Assembly (NCBI GenBank): GCA_963833965.1
Contig: CAWHZZ010000001.1
Span: 930,001 to 994,000 of the forward strand
Length of the DNA stretch: 64,000 nucleotides
DNA from: CAJCIW01 sp963833965
Lineage (GTDB): Bacteria > Chlamydiota > Chlamydiia > Chlamydiales > Rhabdochlamydiaceae
Reading direction: 5' to 3'
Both the position numbers and the translations under genes were made by a program. Below the pieces are notes generated by a model, which saw nothing but the letters and a program-made list of their open reading frames with translations, was not told the DNA's origin and did no database searches. Shown here piece by piece: positions 49,858 through 58,126 of the stretch (position 1 is its first letter; each line of letters opens with the position of its first letter).

Positions 49858-51194
49858 GAGGAGCTCTCTTCCCCCGTTGATTTTCGGCCCCCTAGAAAAT
49901 CGATGATTTCTTGGGTCGTCATGGGGCTTAAGGCCATTTCTTTTCCTTCCTGGGCAAGCACCGTAAATCGCAGATCGATTTCTCCGATCGTCATTGTGTC
50001 CCTGCTTGCTAATTCCTTTAGAATTTCTATGCGTTCTTTAAAGGCCTCTTTGCACTCTGTGAGTTCGTAATCGTCCATGCGTTTTAGAATCTGCTCCATC
50101 GGAAGATTGGCGATTTTATTTTTCAAATCTTCCGAAAGAGGAGCAATCGCGTTGGGCAGCCAAGCTAAAATGTTAGAGTATTCGCGATTTTTCTCAGGGA
50201 AAGAAAGCCCGTTGTCGATTTTTTTTATCCCGTAGACCTTGTGGCCCTTTTCATCGACCCGCTTTACGTAGCTGCGAAAGTTGGCGCCGTGCGCGTCGGT
50301 GTCAAGATTCAGCCAAAGCAGTAGGCAGACCTCTTCAAATTCTTTCTGATCGAAATGAGATGCAAGTTCTTCATCAGTGAGTTCCTGTTGGTAAAAAGAA
50401 TGGAGCAGCTCGATCAGATCTTGAGAATCGGGGATGAATTCTTGAATGGAGACAAGCTTTTCTCGATCAGGAAAAAATTTCTCCCGATCAGAGCGCGAAT
50501 CGATCCATTGGGTGAAGTCGTAAAAATCTTCATCGGCAATGATCCCCATGACAGCTATAGGCGTTGCTCCCTCAATCCCCGCAAGCGAAGCGATCTCCCA
50601 ACAAAACGCATCGGTCTGTGCCGAGCGGTACAAGGGAATGTCCTCGCGAACGCGATGATCGACGTCGTTAAAAATAGAGCCGAACTCTTTGCGGTTATTG
50701 AGGCAAAAAATATCTTCATCGACGGGTTTGACGACAAAACGGGAAACGCCTTCGGCGTCGACGAGGAAATAGGCGCTGCCTGCCCCCGATGGATTGGGAA
50801 CCAGCTTTCCCTCTGCGAGAACGCGTTCGATTTCTTTGGAAAACTCTCCCTCTTGCCCCTTGATAAAAGGAGCCCAATGCTCTTTTTGCGCTCGGATTTC
50901 CTCCCGGCGAAGAGCAATCGTCTGATCAAAAAGCCCCTCTTCTTTGAGGCGCTGCATTTCGTGTAAAAATACGCCGAAGTGCAGGGTGTCGATCGAAATG
51001 AATGGCGTCCGAGAAGCATCGGTATCGAATAACGGGCTGCTGGATTCCTCGGTTGTATAGGTCTTCTCAGCGGAATCCAAAAAATTTTTTAGCATTTCCC
51101 GGATATATAAAATGGCCGAAACGAAAGGCTGCCTTTTCAGAGGATGCTCATTTTGAATGGGAAATAACAAAATGTCGACGGGTTCTATTTCCAT
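49854..51194 (-). CDS. PI3/PI4-kinase-like (PI4K gamma-type) protein, candidate host-directed effector
   Basis: A 446-residue protein whose middle resembles the catalytic domain of PI3/PI4 kinases, closest to the PI4K gamma type. In order: glycine-rich PSGAGSAYFLVDAEGVSRFV with Lys156 in VVKPVDE; YRSAQTDAFCWEIASLAGIE; QEFIPDSQDL near 251; the catalytic loop NLDTDAHGANF (296-306); and KKIDNGLSFPE with the metal-binding Asp327. No signal peptide is present. Phosphoinositide kinases have no common bacterial substrate, so action on host membranes or proteins after secretion is likely, which is inference. The ATG at 51194 has no clear ribosome-binding site. Confidence 0.75.
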   Translation of the reverse strand: MEIEPVDILLFPIQNEHPLKRQPFVSAILYIREMLKNFLDSAEKTYTTEESSSPLFDTDASRTPFISIDTLHFGVFLHEMQRLKEEGLFDQTIALRREEIRAQKEHWAPFIKGQEGEFSKEIERVLAEGKLVPNPSGAGSAYFLVDAEGVSRFVVKPVDEDIFCLNNRKEFGSIFNDVDHRVREDIPLYRSAQTDAFCWEIASLAGIEGATPIAVMGIIADEDFYDFTQWIDSRSDREKFFPDREKLVSIQEFIPDSQDLIELLHSFYQQELTDEELASHFDQKEFEEVCLLLWLNLDTDAHGANFRSYVKRVDEKGHKVYGIKKIDNGLSFPEKNREYSNILAWLPNAIAPLSEDLKNKIANLPMEQILKRMDDYELTECKEAFKERIEILKELASRDTMTIGEIDLRFTVLAQEGKEMALSPMTTQEIIDFLGGRKSTGEESSS

Positions 51195-51238
51195 AATATG
51201 GAAATATAATATTATTCTTAATAATTAAACAGACTTAA

Positions 51239-53377
51239 TTACTTTTTCATTTTCCATTCTTGGAGGCAGCATAAAAGAGTGGAATAAAATAGGTTGCGAA
51301 TGTTGGGATCGCGGTTTTGATAGATATAGCCGATGCAGGTGATGCCATACGCGTTTACATGCGTGCAAGAGATGTCCTGGGTTGGAATCTTGAGCTTGAC
51401 CATCATTGAAAAAAGCTCTTCCTTAATTGAATTGAAAGGAGAGGCGGCCATCGCGAGTAGCTGCTCTGTTTCAAATTCGGCCTTTAAAAAGAAAGGATCC
51501 TTTTTGTAATCGGCCTCTAATGCTTCCTGCATGAGGGAAAATAAATTTTTTAAAGAGCGGGGGACGATCAAGGTTTGGCTGAGCGGTGGGGTGATCGAGT
51601 AAAAAAAGTTTTCCAGCAAAAAATCGCTATTAAATGATCTTTCTTGGATCAAACTTCGGAGCTCTTGAAATACTTCCTGCTGCTTTGAGAGGATGCCTCC
51701 GTTAAAATCACGAATGCCTTGGAAGATGTTGTTCAATTCAAACGAGACAAACTGGCGAGCTTTGAATAGATCGATCGTGTGGTCTTTGCGCAAAAATTGC
51801 TTTTTGTCCAAAGAGACTTTGAAGACGTTGGCCTCCTTGGGATACCGTTTTCTTAAGAGTCCTACTTTTTTCACTTCGAGATCGGTAATTTTTAGATCAG
51901 ATGCGGTTTTGGCGACGATCTCCGAAAGTGAAAGTGCTTCATCTTGAAGGACGCGCAAAAGAATCACGGTGAATTGCAGCTGCTGCTCAGTTTGCGCATT
52001 GAACGAGATGATCACTTGAGGAAGATCATTCAAATACTTCAATTGCTGGCTGAGCAAATAGATATTGCGCATGATCTCTTCTTCGTTCCGTGGCATCAAA
52101 ACAGGGTGCAAGAAGCTTTCCGCGCTCACTCTCAGTTCGTGGGGAAGATTTTTTTTTAATTCTTTCATTTCATGCGCAGTGAAGGGGGTGCCGTCTTTTT
52201 TCTCAATTTCCAAATAGAAAAGTCGGATCGGGTCGTGGCTGCGCCGATCGAGGACGACGGAATTCTCCACGCGGCGAACAGAAGGAAGGCAATGGGAGAT
52301 CGCCTCAAGAATATGCCGCTCTTCGAAAATTTCGTTTTCGCTCAAGACATTCATGGCCCCAATGATGCCGATGACATGCTGATTTTTGCGATTCGAGAGT
52401 CGGACGCGGATGAGCTTTAGGCTTAAATGCCGCTCCCCAGGAGAGTCCAGGCAGTCGCGCATAAGGGTCTTGCGGAATAAGTATTGATAGGAGATCAAGC
52501 GGCTGACGTGCCTAAGATCGCGCATGCCCGTAAATTTTTCGTTGAAAAGGAGAATGGAATTTTTAATTTCATGAAAAATATCGCGGTCGAAAATTTTTGG
52601 GCGCTGCTGGATATAGGGGGAGAAATATTCCTGAAGTTGATTGATTTTGTCCTCGGCGCTTACATGCAGCCAAAGATTTTGCATTTGATCGAAGACACTA
52701 TTGTCTAAATTTCTATCAGGTCGAGCTAGCACCGAGGCGATATTTTCCTCGATCATCGTCTTTTTTTGTTCCGGCGTCAGGTTTTTTACGGAAATGATAT
52801 TGCGGGCATGACGCACAGCGAGAATGCTTAAACGCGCTTCTTTTTCCACGTTTTCCTGATTGCTTTTTGCAAGAGCGAGCTGGTGATCGTTCTCGATATC
52901 GAGAAGAGTTTGATGAAAAAAAAGGCTTTCTTCATCTCGAGAGATGAAATGAAAATTCAGAGATCGGACGGAACTGATGTTTAAAAATTTTCCGGGAACG
53001 AGCCAGCGGGAAAGAATATCGCAAAGATAGCGCCCTACCCCTTGCGTGAAATCGGAACGGCAAAGCAGGCTGACGCATAGTGTGCATGGCGCGCGCTCTG
53101 GCTGATTCCAGACAATGTGGGGAAGGCTATCGTATAAAGTATGGATTTTGTTATCGACATATTCGGGATCTCTGTTCATCGACAATGCAAAAATGAGATC
53201 TTGCGGCAAAATCGTGCGCAAGATTTGTTCGATGAAAGTGATATAGCCGTCGAATTCGAGGTTGCTGATTCCCCGTGAGGAATAAGCGGGAGTGATCAGA
53301 TGCGGAATTTTTTCTCTTTCAAGGGCTTGCCTGGCGAAAACAATATTTCTCTCTCTATGTAGAACGGTGTTCATCAT
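51239..53377 (-). CDS. Large conserved-type hypothetical protein (712 residues)
   Basis: I do not recognise a domain. The protein is soluble, charged and mostly helical, with no signal peptide or membrane segment. Notable stretches are KIHTLYDSLPHIVWNQPERA near 78, LAVRHARNIISVKNLTPEQK near 190, LRHVSRLISYQYLFRKTLM near 285 and the C-terminal NAYGITCIGYIYQNRDPNIR. It ends with CLQEWKMKK. The style suggests a core chlamydial protein. The first ATG of MMNTVLHR abuts palindromic element G with no ribosome-binding site, so a later start is possible. Confidence 0.62.
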   Translation of the reverse strand: MMNTVLHRERNIVFARQALEREKIPHLITPAYSSRGISNLEFDGYITFIEQILRTILPQDLIFALSMNRDPEYVDNKIHTLYDSLPHIVWNQPERAPCTLCVSLLCRSDFTQGVGRYLCDILSRWLVPGKFLNISSVRSLNFHFISRDEESLFFHQTLLDIENDHQLALAKSNQENVEKEARLSILAVRHARNIISVKNLTPEQKKTMIEENIASVLARPDRNLDNSVFDQMQNLWLHVSAEDKINQLQEYFSPYIQQRPKIFDRDIFHEIKNSILLFNEKFTGMRDLRHVSRLISYQYLFRKTLMRDCLDSPGERHLSLKLIRVRLSNRKNQHVIGIIGAMNVLSENEIFEERHILEAISHCLPSVRRVENSVVLDRRSHDPIRLFYLEIEKKDGTPFTAHEMKELKKNLPHELRVSAESFLHPVLMPRNEEEIMRNIYLLSQQLKYLNDLPQVIISFNAQTEQQLQFTVILLRVLQDEALSLSEIVAKTASDLKITDLEVKKVGLLRKRYPKEANVFKVSLDKKQFLRKDHTIDLFKARQFVSFELNNIFQGIRDFNGGILSKQQEVFQELRSLIQERSFNSDFLLENFFYSITPPLSQTLIVPRSLKNLFSLMQEALEADYKKDPFFLKAEFETEQLLAMAASPFNSIKEELFSMMVKLKIPTQDISCTHVNAYGITCIGYIYQNRDPNIRNLFYSTLLCCLQEWKMKK

Positions 53378-53540
53378 AAGTAAGTTCGCTTAAATATTTA
53401 TAGTGATCTTCAAGTTCATTTCGCGATATTTCACATCAGCCTCCTCAGCAATGTGTCCGCACATTGTCTTCGTCGTCCGCCGCGAAATCTCATCGAAATG
53501 CTCCTTGAATTTCATTATAAATATTTTAACTCACTTACTT
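53378..53540. repeat. Palindromic intergenic element G (163 bp)
   Basis: Ends AAGTAAGT (53378-53385) and ACTTACTT (53533-53540) are exact inverted copies. Pairing continues through AAATATTTATA and ATTTCG to a core CAATGTG/CACATTG with loop TCCG near 53459. The left end touches the ATG at 53375-53377 and the right end includes the oppA-type gene's last codons and stop (53531-53533). Confidence 0.92.
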
Positions 53541-55150
53541 AGCGTTTTCCTATTCCCAATACAGAGCTTGTCAAAAATGAGGTCGCCGACCGGCGTCATT
53601 CCCACATCGCCGAGGTGCGGCTGCACGATATAAGGCGATTCCCAATGGTAGATGGGGCAGATGGGCATTTCGCTTAAAAAAATCGCTTCGGCTTTTTCTA
53701 GGGTTTCCATCCGCTTGATCCCATTTTCATAAAAAGAGGCCTCCAGCAAATTCCTGTATTCTTCGTTTTCCCAATTGGGGTAATTTTTTGCGTTCGTTTT
53801 GATTTTAAAACGCTCGAGGATATTCATCTGGTCGTTGTATTGGGCCAGCCACAGGCTTTGCGCAAAGGAGTAATCGCGTTTGATGAGTTTGTCCATCAAG
53901 ATTTTATGATCGAGATTCTCAATTTTCATCCTTATCCCCAAAACCTGAAACCATTGCTGCTGGACAGCTTGGGCTATTTTATGGTTCAATTCCGACGAGC
54001 TGTAGTAATAAGACACCTCTTTAAACGCGTCCCCTGTAATTCCCGCTTCTTTCATGCCTTCTTCTAGTAGTGCTTTTGCTTGCGAGTAGTCAGCATCTTT
54101 AAAAAAAGCGTGATTCCGGTTGTTTTTCATCACTGGAGGAACGGCATTCAGCGCTGGGAGTTCTCCCATCTGAGTGATATTCTTTACGATCGACTCTCTG
54201 TCAATTGCATAGGCAAAGGCCTTCCTGATTTTTACGTTATTGAAGGGCGCCTTATCGACATTGAAAGCGATCATCGTCGTGCCGCCGACGGGATGGCGAA
54301 AGACTCGTCCTTTCTTCTTGAGCGCGGGCAACGCATCAACCGGAAGCGGCGAAAGCGGCTCGCCAAGCATATCCAATTCCCCATTCTCAAACATTTGCAG
54401 AGTGGTCATCTCATTGTCGACCATGCTGAAATGGATCCTATCCGGGATAACCCTATCCTGATCCCAATAAAGCGGATTTCTTTCGACCGCGATCTCATTG
54501 TTGTGTTTCCATTCTTTCAAGATGAATGGACCGTTGGAAACGAAATGCTCGCCCGCATGATGCGCCCAGTCAGGAAATTCCCGATCAACCTCTCGACTCA
54601 CGGGGAAAAAGACGCAAAACGAGATCAAATCGAGAAAATATGGCGTCGGCTTTTCCAACGTGACGACCAAAGTCTTATCATCCTTACTAGCAATGCCAAC
54701 TTCCCCCAAAGAAACTTTGCCCTTCTTTGCACTTTCCGCATTTTTAATCGGATACAACAAATGGGCATTCAAGCTAGGAAAAGAGGGGTCAAGAATGTCT
54801 TTCCAAGCTTTTTCAAAATCATGCGCCGTCACCGCTCTCCCATCTGACCACACCGAATCTCTCAATACGAAAGTATAAACGGTCCCATCTTGTGAAATTT
54901 GAAACGATTTCGCCTGAGCAGGGGAAATCGAGTTATCGGCGTTCAATTTGACGAGGCCCTCGAACAGCATAAAGTGCATATGCGAGGAAATGACATCGCC
55001 CCCTTTGCGAGGGTCCATCGTGGCCGGCTCCCCCTTAATATTAAGATGCACACACTGAATCTTCGCCGGTACGGTGATCGCTTTCTTTTGGCACGAAGTT
55101 CCCACCACTACAGCCAATGTCAACAAACAAACCCGTGCAAATGCGCTCAT
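53531..55150 (-). CDS. OppA-type peptide ABC transporter substrate-binding lipoprotein
   Basis: A 539-residue extracytoplasmic solute-binding protein of family 5. The ATG at 55150 has GGAGG 7 bp upstream. A signal peptide with lipobox VGTSC gives a lipid-anchored protein. Family motifs include EPATMDPRKG near 40, SDGRAVTAHDFEKAWKDIL near 100, FILKEWKHNNEIAVERNPLY near 200, and IRKAFAYAIDRESIV near 313. It should bind peptides for an Opp permease located elsewhere. No permease gene adjoins it. The last codons lie in palindromic element G. Confidence 0.92.
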   Translation of the reverse strand: MSAFARVCLLTLAVVVGTSCQKKAITVPAKIQCVHLNIKGEPATMDPRKGGDVISSHMHFMLFEGLVKLNADNSISPAQAKSFQISQDGTVYTFVLRDSVWSDGRAVTAHDFEKAWKDILDPSFPSLNAHLLYPIKNAESAKKGKVSLGEVGIASKDDKTLVVTLEKPTPYFLDLISFCVFFPVSREVDREFPDWAHHAGEHFVSNGPFILKEWKHNNEIAVERNPLYWDQDRVIPDRIHFSMVDNEMTTLQMFENGELDMLGEPLSPLPVDALPALKKKGRVFRHPVGGTTMIAFNVDKAPFNNVKIRKAFAYAIDRESIVKNITQMGELPALNAVPPVMKNNRNHAFFKDADYSQAKALLEEGMKEAGITGDAFKEVSYYYSSSELNHKIAQAVQQQWFQVLGIRMKIENLDHKILMDKLIKRDYSFAQSLWLAQYNDQMNILERFKIKTNAKNYPNWENEEYRNLLEASFYENGIKRMETLEKAEAIFLSEMPICPIYHWESPYIVQPHLGDVGMTPVGDLIFDKLCIGNRKTLSK

Positions 55151-55349
55151 AAACAACCTCCCAAAAGCAATCAGGTTGTCAACATAGGTAATGCCCACAA
55201 TATTTGTAAAGATCCGATTCAGATACAGAAAAATTGCTAGTTATAATAACCGCTTTGTATCGCGTGCTCGTCGAGGCCAGTACACAGCTCACATTTTAAG
55301 GATGCAATCTTTCATATCTCATTTAACCAGAAAGCATTAAAAAAACTCC

Positions 55350-55379
55350 TTGCGCTTTATCCCCAATATTGGGGATAAT
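55350..55379 (+). promoter_or_regulatory. higBA promoter with embedded palindromic operator
   Basis: A perfect 20 bp palindrome, TATCCCCAATATTGGGGATA (55358-55377), lies in the promoter: -35 TTGCGC (55350-55355), an 18 bp spacer and -10 GATAAT (55374-55379). A HigA dimer bound here would block polymerase, as expected for autoregulated toxin-antitoxin promoters. Confidence 0.85.
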
Positions 55380-55403
55380 AGATGGAATCGGAGATGAACC
55401 TTT

Positions 55404-55772
55404 ATGGATATTAAACCGATTATTTAGATCGGATCGAGTAAACGAGATCTCATTTCCCTACCTGAAGTTGTTAAAGATGAAATTGGTTTTGCTCTATACG
55501 AAGCCCAGAAAGGAGGGAAGAGTGGCAAGGCAAAACCATTTAAGGGATTTAAAAGCGCCTCCGTGTTAGAGGTGGTTGAAAGAAGCGTAGGAGAGACTTA
55601 CAGAGCTGTGTATACCGTAGAATTTGAAAAAGCGATTGCTGTATTGCATGTCTTCCACAAGAAGTCAAAAGAAGGAATAAAAATACCCAGGCAAGATGTT
55701 GAGCTGATTAAAAAGCGATTCAAACTTGCAGAAAAAGAATATAATGAATGGTTGCTTATATCGGAGAAAATC
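55404..55772 (+). pseudogene. higB: HigB/RelE-type (Gp49-like) toxin gene, disrupted by an amber codon
   Basis: The frame from ATG 55404 reads MDIKPII, then TAG at 55425-55427, then IGSSKRDLISLPEVVKDEIG and on through the RelE-fold signature YRAVYTVEFEKAIAVLHVFH and KKSKEGIKIPRQDVELIKKR. Family members have tryptophan where the TAG lies (PLIWIGSSKKDL type), so one G-to-A change explains it. There is no other early stop or frameshift. The frame has no stop before the antitoxin and runs into it in phase. A shorter product from GTG 55563 would lack the N-terminal third. The toxin is probably inactive. Confidence 0.85.
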
Positions 55773-56129
55773 ATGAGCAAGAAAGCTAAATCAGAAATAA
55801 GTTCACGAGGTGTATACGCCGATATTGGATTTGTAAACCATGAGGAGATGGCAACGAAAGCTAAACTTGTCATGGAAATCAGCAGTGCGATTAAGAAGAA
55901 AAAAATAACTCAAACTGCAGCTGCTAAAATTCTTGGGCTTGCCCAACCAAAACTGTCTGAACTTTTAAGAGGACGATTTAGAGGGTATTCCGTTGAACGC
56001 CTCATCCATTTCCTCAATGAATTGGGGAAAGATGTTGATATTGTTGTTAAAGCTAAGCCTGCGTCTCGAAAGGCTCGTGTGAGTGTTTATCACTCTAATT
56101 CAGAAGGCAATTTTAATAGTCGACCCTGA
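55773..56129 (+). CDS. higA: HigA-type XRE antitoxin
   Basis: A 118-residue antitoxin with an XRE helix-turn-helix: KKKITQTAAAKILGLAQPKL with SELLRGRFRGYSVERLIHFL following. The ATG at 55773 (MSKKAKSEISSRGVYAD) has GGAG 6 bp upstream and matches the usual start of antitoxins of the COG5606 type. It should bind the palindrome in its own promoter and, ordinarily, the toxin. The gene is in the same frame as the toxin, so read-through of the toxin frame would make a fusion. The C-terminus extends to KPASRKARVSVYHSNSEG. Confidence 0.9.
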   Translation: MSKKAKSEISSRGVYADIGFVNHEEMATKAKLVMEISSAIKKKKITQTAAAKILGLAQPKLSELLRGRFRGYSVERLIHFLNELGKDVDIVVKAKPASRKARVSVYHSNSEGNFNSRP

Positions 56130-56130
56130 T

Positions 56131-56677
56131 TTAGGCTCTTGCCATCAACGCTAACCCATCCTGGTCTCTTTTTCTGTCGTCCACTTCCAACAACCTTTCG
56201 AACAAGACCATAACCCATTCCAGCTTCCAAGCATAAAAAAGCCTCAGTTTCCTGAGGATCGTTCTAAAGTTGTGAGCTATTGCTACCAGGAGTCCATGGA
56301 TTTTGTCTCCCGTTGTTCCTTTCAGGTAGCACCGTCCGAGCTTCCCATCACTCTTCATGTGTCCGATCCAAGGCTCTATTGCTTGTCTTCGTTTAAGGGC
56401 TTTTTTAAGGGAAGGGGCTAACCCTTTTGTTCGACTGATCAGCACTTGCTTGCTCTTCACCCCATGTCCTCGGAACCCTAGATCCACAAGTACTCTTTTT
56501 ATCTCGATTCCTGTTACGCCTTCCGCCTTGCACAGCGCTTCTTCAAGGAGGTGTCCATCGTAAGGGTTTCCTACATGTGTTGTAAGCGTTAATGCCAGTC
56601 CTATTTTTTCAGTGACGACAAGACACTCCTTTGCTCCGAACTCGTCTCGCCTTCGAGTACGCGATTTGGCGAAGCGA
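56131..56677 (-). mobile_element. Remnant of an IS5-like transposase gene
   Basis: The intact tail (56131-56487) reads DLGFRGHGVKSKQVLISRTK through RRQAIEPWIGHMKSDGKLGR, which is the C-terminal DDE region of IS5-like transposases (the final Glu is in AIEPWIGHMKSD). The same frame continues upstream without an ATG through RRRDEFGAKECLVVTEKIG and GNPYDGHLLEEALCKAEG to about 56677. The N-terminal half, IS ends and target duplications are missing. It lies 2 bp from the antitoxin stop, so it marks past insertion beside the TA module. Confidence 0.85.
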
Positions 56678-56700
56678 GATGAGGCTCAAGGGGGCCAGCG

Positions 56701-56731
56701 GGGGACAAATGACACGCAGTGCTTTGTCCCC
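56701..56731. repeat. Hairpin between the transposase remnant and rho
   Basis: A perfect 9 bp stem GGGGACAAA (56701-56709) / TTTGTCCCC (56723-56731) with a 13-base loop. It is downstream of rho on the minus strand and could be its transcript end or a leftover IS end. No T-tract follows. Confidence 0.45.
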
Positions 56732-56779
56732 GACATGTGAAAAAGAAGCGCTAAAAAAATTAAGTGATTTTTCTCAACC

Positions 56780-58126
56780 TCATTCCTTCATCGAAAGCAA
56801 GAACTCGACGTTGTTGTTTGTTTTCTTCAAACGTCCAATCAGCAAATTCATTGCGTCGAGGGGGGATAGGTCAGCGAGAGCTTGGCGCATTAAGTAGATT
56901 TTGTCTAGCTCGTCTGGGTGGTAGAGGAGCTCTTCTTTGCGCGTGCCACTCTTCATGAGGTCGATGGCGGGCCATACGCGCCGTTCGGCGAGCCTGCGGT
57001 CGAGGACGAGCTCCATGTTGCCCGTGCCCTTGAACTCTTCGAAGATGACCTCGTCCATGCGGGAGCCGGTATCGATCAAGGCGGTGGCGATGATCGTGAG
57101 GGAGCCGCCTTCTTCGACATTGCGCGCGGCGCCGAAAAAGCGTTTGGGTTTATGCAGGGCGCCTGCGTCGACGCCGCCGGACAAGATTTTGCCTGAATGG
57201 GGTTGAACGGTGTTGTAGGCGCGAGCCAATCGGGTTAAGTTGTCGAGGAGAATGACGACATCATGGCCGTATTCGACGAGACGGCGAGCTTTTTCGATGG
57301 CCATTTCCGCAACTTGGCAGTGCCTTTCTGGGGGCTCGTCAAACGTCGAGGAGACAACTTCTCCCTTGACGCTGCGGATCATGTCGGTGACTTCTTCGGG
57401 ACGCTCGTCGATCAGAAGGACGATGAGGACGACCTCGGGATGGTTCGTCGCGATCGCATTGGCGATGTGCTGCATGATGATCGTTTTTCCCGAGCGAGGC
57501 GGGGCGACGATGAGAGCGCGCTGTCCTTTTCCAATCGGAGAGGTGAGATCGAGGACCCGCGTGGTCATCCTGTCTTTGGTCGTCTCCATCACCAAGCGGG
57601 AGCTTGGATAAAGCGGAGTCAAGTTTTCAAAGAGGACCCGGTCGCGTGCCTTATCGGGGTGCTTATTGTTGATCTTTTCAACCTTCAGCAGTGCGAAGTA
57701 TTTCTCTTTTTCTTTAGGAGAACGGATGGTGCCGTAGACAGTGTCGCCTTTTTTCAAATCAAAGCGGCGGATCTGCGCGGGGGAAACATAAATGTCTTCT
57801 GCAGAAGGGAGATAATTGTAGTTGGGCGAGCGCAAGAAACCAAAGCCATCGGGGAGGACCTCAAGGACACCTTCGCCGACGAGGACTTCTTCCGGCCTTT
57901 CCGAAAGATATTTAACGATCTCGAAGACAATTTGCGATTTGGCAAGGGCACCGAGATTTTTCAGGCCGAGATTGCGGGCGAAATGGTTCAACTGATCGAC
58001 ATTCATGCGCTGCAGATCGGCGATTTTCGTCACTTTTTCTGGCGGAGGGGGTCTATCAGTGGGCCCTTTTTGCGTTCTTTCATTATCGGGTTCTTGAACG
58101 TCTTGGATGGTGTCTTCTTGATTCAT
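56780..58126 (-). CDS. rho: Transcription termination factor Rho
   Basis: Rho is a hexameric RNA helicase that ends transcription. The 448-residue protein has the Rho N-terminal helical domain (MNVDQLNHFARNLGLKNLGA), the cold-shock-like RNA-binding domain with GFGFLRSPNYNYLPSAEDIY near 93, Walker A IVAPPRSGKTIIMQHIAN near 210, Walker B VVILLDNLTRLARAYN near 295 and the Q/R-loop region. An acidic, proline-rich leader (about 30 residues) precedes it. It overlaps coaE by 4 bp at its start, matching the polA-coaE-rho order of Chlamydia. Confidence 0.97.
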   Translation of the reverse strand: MNQEDTIQDVQEPDNERTQKGPTDRPPPPEKVTKIADLQRMNVDQLNHFARNLGLKNLGALAKSQIVFEIVKYLSERPEEVLVGEGVLEVLPDGFGFLRSPNYNYLPSAEDIYVSPAQIRRFDLKKGDTVYGTIRSPKEKEKYFALLKVEKINNKHPDKARDRVLFENLTPLYPSSRLVMETTKDRMTTRVLDLTSPIGKGQRALIVAPPRSGKTIIMQHIANAIATNHPEVVLIVLLIDERPEEVTDMIRSVKGEVVSSTFDEPPERHCQVAEMAIEKARRLVEYGHDVVILLDNLTRLARAYNTVQPHSGKILSGGVDAGALHKPKRFFGAARNVEEGGSLTIIATALIDTGSRMDEVIFEEFKGTGNMELVLDRRLAERRVWPAIDLMKSGTRKEELLYHPDELDKIYLMRQALADLSPLDAMNLLIGRLKKTNNNVEFLLSMKE

